Source: an uncultured Ruminococcus sp.
GTDB lineage: Bacteria > Bacillota > Clostridia > Oscillospirales > Ruminococcaceae
NCBI GenBank assembly: GCA_900538575.1
Contig: UPZA01000011.1
Location: 1 to 64,000, forward strand
Direction of reading: 5' to 3'
Length of the DNA: 64,000 nucleotides
Program-made: the position numbers and the translations under genes
Notes under the pieces: generated by a model
What the model was told of the DNA's origin: nothing
The model's input: only the letters and a program-made list of their open reading frames with translations
The model's database searches: none
Shown: positions 7,302 through 14,225 of the stretch, in pieces
How the letters are laid out: each line of letters starts with the position of its first letter
How positions within the stretch are numbered: position 1 is the stretch's first letter

Positions 7302-7697
7302 TCATTGTTCAAATCTGGTTTCCAACTGGCCGCAAAGCATGGTGCAAAAACCAAATTTCTCATAAAAACAGCGTAGTTTTTCTTCTCCATATATTACAGA
7401 AATCATATAGATGCCTCTTGCCTTGATTTCTGATATCGCCCTGTTCATAAGCTCTGTACCTATGCCTTTTCCCTGGAATTCAGGTGCAACCATAACATCC
7501 TGAATGTAAGCATCAGTCACATTGTTGCTTACAATATTCAAAAATCCTATCATTTTTCCGTTTTCCGTACATATGATGCTGAAAAGATTTTCCATTTGGG
7601 GATTTGACATCATTGCTTTTAATTCATTCCATCCAACACTTTTTCGCAGATGGCACATTTGGTCTATGTCAAATTTTTTACATACTGAGTACTGCAT
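7302..7697 (-). CDS. GNAT family N-acetyltransferase
   Basis: A 131-residue single-domain GNAT acetyltransferase. The acetyl-CoA-binding motif A is VMVAPEFQGKGIGTELMNRAI, with the QGKGIG pyrophosphate loop; a C-terminal CFYEKFGF follows the family pattern. The ATG at 7697 is preferred because GGAGG lies 8 bases upstream; a longer frame to 7727 has no ribosome site. The substrate cannot be told. The gene is AT-rich compared with the transfer genes beside it, suggesting separate acquisition as cargo or a chromosomal origin. Confidence 0.85.
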   Translation of the reverse strand: MQYSVCKKFDIDQMCHLRKSVGWNELKAMMSNPQMENLFSIICTENGKMIGFLNIVSNNVTDAYIQDVMVAPEFQGKGIGTELMNRAISEIKARGIYMISVIYGEEKLRCFYEKFGFCTMLCGQLETRFEQ

Positions 7698-8179
7698 ATA
7701 AATGTCCTCCAACTTCAAATTTGCCACTTTGTATGTTTATATTATAGCCCTATATATGAATTTTTCTATTATTCCCTTGCGTTTGTATGAAGTAGCAGAG
7801 CCAGCCGCCCTCGTCAACGGTCAAGATGAACGTCGCATAAATGCGCCGCCGTTGACAAATGCGCCTGCCCCTGCTTGCGTGGTAACCAAGAGAGCAAAAG
7901 TAACGAGTGCTTTCGCTCTCGAACAGTATGTTTTTCTTATATCTGCCCGTATCGTTTTATATCGCCACAGGAAATCCGGGTACCATTTGGGCACCAAAGC
8001 GGTAAAAATTCTTATTATTTCGATTGCCACAATCTTCGGAAAAGCCTGTATTTGCAAGGCTTTTCACAGTTTAAGCCATTCTTAGAGAATAAAATCAAAT
8101 ACTATTTTTTATATTTACAAAGAGCATATCTGAGATTATTTTTCTCAAATATGCCTGCATTTTCTGAAATATTTAAATG

Positions 8180-8208
8180 TCGAGAGTTCGAATCCCGTCA
8201 GCCGGTGT
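8180..8208 (+). pseudogene. tRNA 3'-end fragment, candidate att scar
   Basis: GTTCGAATCCC (8186-8196) is a T-loop plus the 3' side of a T-stem, continuing CGTCAGCCGG like an acceptor arm. The bases before it (CGAGA) do not pair with CCCGT as a T-stem should, and no tRNA body lies upstream. This is what remains when a tyrosine-recombinase element inserts into the 3' end of a plus-strand tRNA gene and displaces the native end. The terminator immediately after it supports a former tRNA transcript. Confidence 0.45.
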
Positions 8209-8222
8209 TTTTCGGCTTTTTT
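8200..8222 (+). terminator. Intrinsic terminator following the tRNA scar
   Basis: AGCCG (8200-8204) pairs with CGGCT (8213-8217), then TTTTTT on the plus strand. No intact plus-strand gene feeds into it. Confidence 0.6.
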
Positions 8223-8265
8223 CATCTATGGTTTTTAACCTCTTTTTTTCGCCGTTTGGGTACCA

Positions 8266-8291
8266 AAAAAGCCCGTAGCTACGGGCTTTTT
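8266..8291. terminator. Terminator of tRNA-Arg (symmetrical)
   Basis: A perfect inverted repeat: GCCCGTAG (8271-8278) with CTACGGGC (8279-8286), flanked by A5/T5, so it can act on both strands. It lies about 30 bases past the 3' end of the minus-strand tRNA. Confidence 0.8.
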
Positions 8292-8321
8292 GGCACTTTC
8301 ATCTATTTTGTCAGCGCTATA

Positions 8322-8398
8322 TGGTGCGCCAGGAGGGATTCGAACCCCCGACCTACTGGTTCGTAGCCAGTCACTCTATCCAACTGAGCTACTGGCGC
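8322..8398 (-). tRNA. tRNA-Arg (anticodon ACG)
   Basis: A 77-base cloverleaf on the minus strand. The acceptor GCGCCAG pairs with CTGGCGC; discriminator A and an encoded CCA end the gene. The D-arm contains AGCTCAGTTGGATAGAG. The anticodon arm is ACTGG-CTACGAA-CCAGT, giving anticodon ACG (Arg, reads CGU via inosine). The T-arm is GGGGG-TTCGAAT-CCCTC with one mismatch. Its 3' end faces the mobile element. Confidence 0.95.
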
Positions 8399-8502
8399 AT
8401 TTCATAAAGCTTTATTATTATAACACATTAGATAATAAATGTCAAGAGAATTTTATTATTTTTTCTTATTAACCAATATTTAACTTGATTTCAAAAAAAT
8501 AG

Positions 8503-8531
8503 TTGCTATTTTTTCATAAAATGTATATAAT
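8503..8531 (+). promoter_or_regulatory. Sigma-A promoter for murD operon
   Basis: TTGCTA (8503-8508), 17-base spacer, TATAAT (8526-8531). It lies 34 bases before the murD start. Confidence 0.7.
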
Positions 8532-8564
8532 AAATATATGTATGATAATTTTTGGAGGCAAGAA

Positions 8565-9956
8565 ATGAATAGATCTGAACGGTTTTTTAACAGCGTTAAA
8601 AATAAAAAAACAGCGGTTATAGGCGTTGGCGTTTCAAATACAGATTTAATAAAATTATTTTTGAAAAAAGGTATTGACGTAACTGTATGCGACAGGAAGA
8701 GTCAAAAGGAAATGGGCGAAACCTATGAAGATTTGAAAGAAGTCGGCGCCGATTTTATTTTGGGAGAAAAATATCTTGATTCTTTATGTGATTTTGACAT
8801 TGTAGTCAGAGCGCCGGGAATGTATTTTAATAATCCTGCTTTGATTGAAGCGAGAAAAAACGGCGTAGCTGTTACATCGGAAATGGAGCTTTTTTTTGAT
8901 TTATGTCCATGTAAAATATATGCGGTTACCGGCTCTGACGGAAAGACTACCACAACTACAATAATTGCGGATATTTTGGCTCGTTTCGGAAAAAAGGTAT
9001 TCAAGGGCGGAAATATAGGAAAGGCTCTTTTGCCGGATATAGAGAAAATAAACGAAAACAACGCGGCAGTCGTGGAGCTTTCCAGTTTTCAGCTAATATC
9101 AATGAGAAAATCTCCCGACGTGGCGGTGCTGACTAATATAGCGCCTAATCATCTTGATGTACACGGTACAATGGAGGAATATATTGACAGTAAAAAGAAT
9201 TTGATTTTGCATCAGGGCGCTTTCAGCAAAACGGTTTTGAATATGGATAACGACATAACAAACGGACTATCCGATCTTGTAAGAGGCTGTCTTATAAAAT
9301 TTTCAAGAAAGGATGTTCCGTATTGCGGAGCCTTTCTGGATAGCGAAGGATACCTTTGTTATAACGATTACGGCTCGGTCAGCCGTATAGTCCATAAGGA
9401 TAATATCAGAATCCCCGGCATTCATAACGTTGAAAATTATCTTGCGGCGATTAGCGCCGTATGGGGCGAGGCTGACGCTGAAATAATAGCAGAAACGGCG
9501 GAAAATTTCGGCGGAGTTGAACACCGAATAGAATTTGTGAGGGAGCTTAACGGCGTTAAATGGTATAATGACAGTATAGCCACAAGTCCGACAAGGGTTC
9601 TGGCGGGACTTAATTCATTTAATCGTAAGCTTATAGTTATAGCGGGAGGGTACGATAAAAAAATACCCTTTGAGCCTATGGCTGAAACTGTTTGTAAGAA
9701 GGTTAAAGCGCTTATATTAATGGGAGCTACCGCAGATAAAATTGAAAAGGCGGTTAAGTCGTCGGCAGGTTTTAATCCCGGTGAGTTGAAAATAATTCGT
9801 GTCAATTCGATGGAGGAAGCAGTTTCACAGGCGCATGCTATTGCTGAAAAGAATGATATTGTAACTCTTTCGCCGGCTTGTGCAAGCTTTGATTCATATC
9901 CTAATTTTGAGGCTAGAGGAATACATTTTAAAAATTTAGTTAAGGAGCTTTCCTGA
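8565..9956 (+). CDS. murD: UDP-N-acetylmuramoylalanine--D-glutamate ligase
   Basis: Adds D-glutamate to UDP-MurNAc-L-Ala in cytoplasmic peptidoglycan precursor synthesis. A 463-residue protein. The N-terminal Rossmann-like domain starts at KTAVIGVGVSN. The ATP P-loop GSDGKTTTT is followed by ELSSFQL and NHLDVHG, and the C-terminal domain has the family's EHRIEFV and NDSIATSP motifs. Start at 8565 is chosen because GGAGG ends 6 bases before it; an earlier ATG at 8538 has no ribosome site. It is first in an operon whose five genes overlap one another by 1 to 11 bases. Confidence 0.95.
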   Translation: MNRSERFFNSVKNKKTAVIGVGVSNTDLIKLFLKKGIDVTVCDRKSQKEMGETYEDLKEVGADFILGEKYLDSLCDFDIVVRAPGMYFNNPALIEARKNGVAVTSEMELFFDLCPCKIYAVTGSDGKTTTTTIIADILARFGKKVFKGGNIGKALLPDIEKINENNAAVVELSSFQLISMRKSPDVAVLTNIAPNHLDVHGTMEEYIDSKKNLILHQGAFSKTVLNMDNDITNGLSDLVRGCLIKFSRKDVPYCGAFLDSEGYLCYNDYGSVSRIVHKDNIRIPGIHNVENYLAAISAVWGEADAEIIAETAENFGGVEHRIEFVRELNGVKWYNDSIATSPTRVLAGLNSFNRKLIVIAGGYDKKIPFEPMAETVCKKVKALILMGATADKIEKAVKSSAGFNPGELKIIRVNSMEEAVSQAHAIAEKNDIVTLSPACASFDSYPNFEARGIHFKNLVKELS

Positions 9957-10984
9957 TGGATATAAAAGAAATACTTTCAGATTTATCACAAGCGTACGGA
10001 GTTTCGGGAAGCGAAGGAAACGCGGCAGAAGTAGCGTTGAATATACTTCGTAATTATACGGCAAACTGCTATATAGATAAATCGGGAAATGTAATCGGAG
10101 AATTCGGAGAAAGAAGAGCCGGCCGTCCGTATTTAATGATAGATTCTCACATAGACCAAGTGGGACTGATTGTTACTTCCATAACGGAAAAGGGATTTAT
10201 ACGATTCGGTAATGTAGGGGGTATAGACAGACGTCTGCTGCCGGCACAGTCAGTAATTATACACGGAAGAAAAAAGCTGAGAGGCGCTGTCTGCTCGGTT
10301 CCGCCGCATCTTTCAGGCGGCGATAGGGATAAGGTATTGAAAATAGAGGATATGGCTATTGACGCGGGTTTAGATTACGAAAAAGCGAAATCGTTGATTT
10401 CTCCCGGCGACGCCATATCTTTTGATACACGTTTCAGAGAGCTGCTTAATAATGAAGTTACCGGCTGCGCACTTGACGATCGCTGCGGAGCAGCGTCAGT
10501 ATTCTATGCGCTTGAGCTTCTTAAGGATATTGAAACTTCTGGCTTTACAGTCGTATTTTCCGTACAGGAGGAGCTGGGCGAAAGAGGAGCGAAAACGGCT
10601 GCGTTTAATGTGGAACCGGATATTGCGTTGGCGGTAGATGTAAGCTTTGCATATACTCAGGGCGACTGTGAATATAAATGCGGAAAGTTGGGAATGGGTC
10701 CTATGATAGGCATTTCGCCGTCTCTTTCAAGAGCGTTATCCGATAAACTTATAGATATATGCAAGGATAAAGAAATTCCGTATCAGACGGAGGTTATGAA
10801 CGGTCTTACTTCCACGAACGCTGATCAGTTCAGCGTGAACAAAAACGGCTGCATGGCAGGAACTGTTTCTATTCCTTTAAAGTATATGCATACTCCCTCC
10901 GAAATAATTAAGATAGATGATTTGGAATATACCGGACGCCTGCTGGCTGAATTTATAAAAGGAGGGATTTTGAATGCTGAATAA
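9956..10984 (+). CDS. M42 family metallopeptidase (first of a tandem pair)
   Basis: A 342-residue cytosolic aminopeptidase-like protein of the M42 (glutamyl aminopeptidase/FrvX/'CelM') family, which form dodecameric tetrahedral complexes trimming peptides. Visible motifs: metal-ligand DSHIDQVG, the inserted PDZ-like domain up to about residue 165, DDRCGAAS, the catalytic VQEELGERG and a late His in KYMHTPSE. The ATG shares one base with the murD stop; AAGGAG lies 11 bases upstream. It is about the same length as its neighbour but diverged from it, so the duplication is old. Confidence 0.9.
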   Translation: MDIKEILSDLSQAYGVSGSEGNAAEVALNILRNYTANCYIDKSGNVIGEFGERRAGRPYLMIDSHIDQVGLIVTSITEKGFIRFGNVGGIDRRLLPAQSVIIHGRKKLRGAVCSVPPHLSGGDRDKVLKIEDMAIDAGLDYEKAKSLISPGDAISFDTRFRELLNNEVTGCALDDRCGAASVFYALELLKDIETSGFTVVFSVQEELGERGAKTAAFNVEPDIALAVDVSFAYTQGDCEYKCGKLGMGPMIGISPSLSRALSDKLIDICKDKEIPYQTEVMNGLTSTNADQFSVNKNGCMAGTVSIPLKYMHTPSEIIKIDDLEYTGRLLAEFIKGGILNAE

Positions 10985-11999
10985 TCTTAAAGAGCTTTGC
11001 CGCTTAAACGGAGCTTCCGGAGACGAGGGAGCCGTTCGAGCCTTTATAATAGATAAAATAAAGGATAACGCGGATTATTCCGTTGACAGTATGGGAAACA
11101 TAATAGCTTTTAAAAAGGGAAGGGGAGTTCCTAAAAATAAAATTATGCTTGACGCTCATATGGACGAGGTAGGATTTATTATTACCTCTGTTCAGTCTGA
11201 CGGCGCCCTGACTTTTTCTGAAGTCGGAGGAATTGATCCGACAGTAGTTATAGGAAGGCAGGTAACGGTTGGCTCAAAGGGTTTGATTGGCGTGGTCGGA
11301 GCAAAAGCGGTTCATAATCTTTCGGCAGAAGAGCGTGATAAAACTCCGGAAATGGATTCTCTTTATATAGATATCGGAGCGGCTGATAAAAAAGAGGCTG
11401 AAAAATATGCGGCTCCCGGCGACTATGCGTATTTTGTTTCAGAATATGCGGAATTAGGAGACGACATAATAAAATCTAAGGCGATAGACGATCGTTTTGG
11501 CTGCGCATTATTGATAGATATGATAAACAGCGAGCTTCCGTACGACTTGTATTTTACGTTTACAGTTCAGGAAGAAATAGGGCTCAGAGGCGCTAAGACG
11601 GCGGCGTATACAGTTAATCCGGATATTGCAATTGCTGTGGAAACAACGACTGCCGCAGATATTGACGGTATATCTGAGAACAAACAGGTCTGCAGGCTGG
11701 GGAAGGGAGCCGTAGTATCTTTTATGGACAGAAGTACGATGTATGACCGTGATTTATATAACGCGGCTGTTGAACAGGCCGAGAAAAAGAGGATTCCGTG
11801 GCAGACTAAAAGCCTGATTGCAGGAGGTAACAACAGCGGAGCAATCCATACCTCAAGAGGCGGCGTTAAAACAATTGCCGTTTCGGCTCCATGCCGTTAT
11901 CTTCATTCTCCGTCGTGCATAGCAAATAAAAAGGATCTAAAATCCTGCGCGGATATTATTTATGCAATTGTTGAAAAGGCGGCTGAAATGGACATATGA
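10974..11999 (+). CDS. M42 family metallopeptidase (second of a tandem pair)
   Basis: A 341-residue M42 aminopeptidase with DAHMDEVGF, DDRFGCAL, VQEEIGLRGAKTAAY and a final PCRYLHSPS, covering the binuclear-metal ligands and the catalytic Glu. It is parallel to the preceding protein along its whole length. It overlaps that gene by 11 bases and has GGAGGG 8 bases before its ATG. The pair may form mixed or separate tetrahedral aminopeptidases with different peptide preferences (inference). Confidence 0.9.
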   Translation: MLNNLKELCRLNGASGDEGAVRAFIIDKIKDNADYSVDSMGNIIAFKKGRGVPKNKIMLDAHMDEVGFIITSVQSDGALTFSEVGGIDPTVVIGRQVTVGSKGLIGVVGAKAVHNLSAEERDKTPEMDSLYIDIGAADKKEAEKYAAPGDYAYFVSEYAELGDDIIKSKAIDDRFGCALLIDMINSELPYDLYFTFTVQEEIGLRGAKTAAYTVNPDIAIAVETTTAADIDGISENKQVCRLGKGAVVSFMDRSTMYDRDLYNAAVEQAEKKRIPWQTKSLIAGGNNSGAIHTSRGGVKTIAVSAPCRYLHSPSCIANKKDLKSCADIIYAIVEKAAEMDI

Positions 12000-12772
12000 T
12001 AAGACTTATAGAAAATCCCGAAAATATATCGTATGAGCTTCTTAAAAAAAGCTGCTGCGGAAGACGGATGCTGTCTTATTTAAACGCTTACGGAACAGGA
12101 TACGATTTCTGCCGATTCTATAAGAGCGGAAACGGCGTTATTCTTGTGATTAATTCAACTATGCTGATTTACGGTGAGGATTTTGACCAAGATGAGATAA
12201 ATTCCTTTGTTGATATGTATAAACCTTTTCGAATAGAAGGCGCCAGTCAGGCAATCGGTATGATTTCCAATAGGGAATATAATCGGCTGCACAGAACCAC
12301 GTTTCAGCTTGCGTCTTCCGGACAGACTTTAATCGACGAGTCTGAAATTGATTTTAATCCTGCTCTTGACGATGTTTACGGTATATTGACCGAGGGCTTT
12401 CCTAATCTGTCTGATTATTCGCTCTGGCTTGCGGATACCTCGCATAGAATCAGGCATGGAATAAGCCGAGTTATGACATATAAATCATGTACGACGGCTT
12501 CAATTTCGTATGATATAGATAACCATGTCCTTGTGGGACAGGTTGCAACCAAAATCGCTTCGCGGGGCGGCGGTTTTGCAAGAAGGTTTCTTACCTGGCT
12601 TGCAGCTTATCTTGAACAGCAGGGAAAAACTGCGGTCCTTTATGCTTTGGATATACGGGAAAGCTTTTACAGGGAAATTGGATTTAAGGCTGTTTCAGAG
12701 GAATATGTTCTTGAGAAATCAAAAAACGGCAGCGACAATATATTGAAAGGAAAATTGCAGTATAATGACTAA
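11996..12772 (+). CDS. GNAT-like acetyltransferase, unknown substrate
   Basis: A 258-residue protein. The C-terminal half (about 150-245) looks like a GNAT domain: SISYDIDNHVLVGQVATKIASRG then GGFARRFLTWLA, where the usual R-G-x-G-x-G loop appears as ASRGGGFA, followed by LYALDIRESFYREIGF. The N-terminal 100 residues are not recognised. The gene overlaps the upstream peptidase by 4 bases and the next gene by 8, so it is firmly in the operon. Substrate and pathway are unknown. Confidence 0.65.
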   Translation: MIRLIENPENISYELLKKSCCGRRMLSYLNAYGTGYDFCRFYKSGNGVILVINSTMLIYGEDFDQDEINSFVDMYKPFRIEGASQAIGMISNREYNRLHRTTFQLASSGQTLIDESEIDFNPALDDVYGILTEGFPNLSDYSLWLADTSHRIRHGISRVMTYKSCTTASISYDIDNHVLVGQVATKIASRGGGFARRFLTWLAAYLEQQGKTAVLYALDIRESFYREIGFKAVSEEYVLEKSKNGSDNILKGKLQYND

Positions 12773-14027
12773 TACCAAATTTTTTAAATTCAGTCCAAGG
12801 CTTATAAAGCTTGCTGAAGAGGCGGAAAAAAAATGCGTATTCAGTGAGATAGATAAAATTAAGGAATATAACGGAACCAAGGTTTTGTCGGCGTTTATTA
12901 ATAATCGTGTAAGCGAGCAGTGCTTTTACGGAAGCAGCGGTTACGGCTACGGAGATGTAGGAAGAGAGATTCTGGACAAGGTTTATGCTGAGGTTTTCGG
13001 AGCTGAAGACGCTTTGGTCAGACATAATTTTGTTTCGGGCACCCATGCTCTTTCTACGGCTTTGTGGGGAATTTTAAGAAAAGGGGACAAGCTTGTTTCA
13101 ATAACGGGAAGTCCTTATGATACTCTTGAGGAAGTAATAGGTATCAGAGGAATAAAAGGCAACGGTTCTTTGACCGATTTCGGTGTTACATATGACAGCG
13201 CTGAACTGAAGGAAGACGGAACCCCGGATTATGACTTAATATCTGAAAAGTCTAAGAATGCCAAAGTCGCTTACATACAGCGTTCGAGGGGCTATTCTCT
13301 TAGACCTGCTTTTACGGTTTCGGATATTGAAATGATGTGCGCGGCAGTAAGAAAAGCCAATCCGGACGCGGTTATTATGGTGGACAACTGTTACGGAGAA
13401 TTCGTTGAAGCCGCTGAGCCGATTCAGGCGGGAGCCGATATAATAGTCGGTTCGCTTATCAAAAATCCCGGCGGAGGAATTGCCCGTACGGGTGGATATA
13501 TTGCCGGTAAAAAAGAGCTTATTGAGCTATGCTCTTACAGATTGACCTGCGTCGGCATGGGAAAGGAAGTAGGCTGTACGCTTTCGCAGAATAAGGAAAT
13601 GTTCCTCGGTCTGTTTTTAGCTCCCGATATAGTGGCAAACGCTAAAAAGACCGCGGATTTTGCCGCCGCTTTATTCAGTCTTTTGGGATTTGAGTGCTTT
13701 CCTGACGCCAAGGAAACCAGAGGCGATATTATAACGGTAGTAAAGCTTGGAGAGCCGGAGCTTTTAAAGGCGTTTTGCTGCGGAATACAGAAGGGCGCTC
13801 CGGTGGATTCTTTTTTAACTCCTGAGCCGTGGGATATGCCGGGATATGAAAATCAGGTTATTATGGCCGCCGGAGCCTTTAATATGGGGGCTTCAATCGA
13901 GCTTTCGGCAGACGCTCCGCTGAGAGAGCCTTATGCTGTATGGATGCAGGGCGGAATTACATATACAAGCGGAAAAACAGGAGTTATGCTGGCAGCTCAG
14001 GAAATGATGAATCGAGGGCTTATATAA
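12765..14027 (+). CDS. YnbB-like PLP enzyme (methionine gamma-lyase family, 'aluminium resistance')
   Basis: A 420-residue fold-type I PLP-dependent protein of the family annotated as aluminium resistance/methionine gamma-lyase family. It has the cofactor-region pattern RHNFVSGTHALSTALWG, IMVDNCYGEFVE and the PLP-lysine region DIIVGSLIKNPGGGIARTGGYI. The true substrate is uncertain in most relatives. It is the last gene of the murD operon. The link with peptidoglycan genes and peptidases is by position only. Confidence 0.85.
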   Translation: MTNTKFFKFSPRLIKLAEEAEKKCVFSEIDKIKEYNGTKVLSAFINNRVSEQCFYGSSGYGYGDVGREILDKVYAEVFGAEDALVRHNFVSGTHALSTALWGILRKGDKLVSITGSPYDTLEEVIGIRGIKGNGSLTDFGVTYDSAELKEDGTPDYDLISEKSKNAKVAYIQRSRGYSLRPAFTVSDIEMMCAAVRKANPDAVIMVDNCYGEFVEAAEPIQAGADIIVGSLIKNPGGGIARTGGYIAGKKELIELCSYRLTCVGMGKEVGCTLSQNKEMFLGLFLAPDIVANAKKTADFAAALFSLLGFECFPDAKETRGDIITVVKLGEPELLKAFCCGIQKGAPVDSFLTPEPWDMPGYENQVIMAAGAFNMGASIELSADAPLREPYAVWMQGGITYTSGKTGVMLAAQEMMNRGLI

Positions 14028-14134
14028 TACGGCATTAATTTACAATAATCTTGTAAATCTATTTAAAAATAATAAAAAAAGATTACAGAAATAATACAAT
14101 TAGGAAATGAAACGGTAATTAATAGCCTTAGATA

Positions 14135-14163
14135 TTGACAACCTTCGGGATAACTGATAAAAT
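14135..14163 (+). promoter_or_regulatory. Sigma-A promoter for the pseudokinase gene
   Basis: TTGACA (14135-14140), 17-base spacer, TAAAAT (14158-14163), 62 bases before the start codon. Confidence 0.75.
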
Positions 14164-14225
14164 AATTTATGATGTGTTAATTTCTTAATAATGATTTATT
14201 GTTTTTATAAATTACGGAGGTCAGA

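Larger units (their letters stand above)
7698..8321. other. Gene-free, apparently decayed stretch at the element/chromosome junction
   Basis: No frame here looks like a real gene. Contents: a long imperfect hairpin at 7813-7856 (GTCAACGG paired with CCGTTGAC, inner GCAT/ATGC); repeated GGGTACCA-like words at 7978, 7989 and 8258; a 9-bp hairpin GAAAAGCCT/AGGCTTTTC at about 8038-8061; a tRNA-like 3' scar and two terminators. On the minus strand the region around 7975-8000 would read VPKWYPD, which may be relic coding sequence (weak). Confidence 0.5.

Noticed and set aside
7702..8366. Overlapping plus- and minus-strand frames across the decayed junction, including one running into the tRNA
   Set aside because: They lack ribosome sites and family motifs, and one crosses the tRNA-Arg gene, which cannot be coding. 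A VPKWYPD peptide on the minus strand is only a weak hint of relic sequence.
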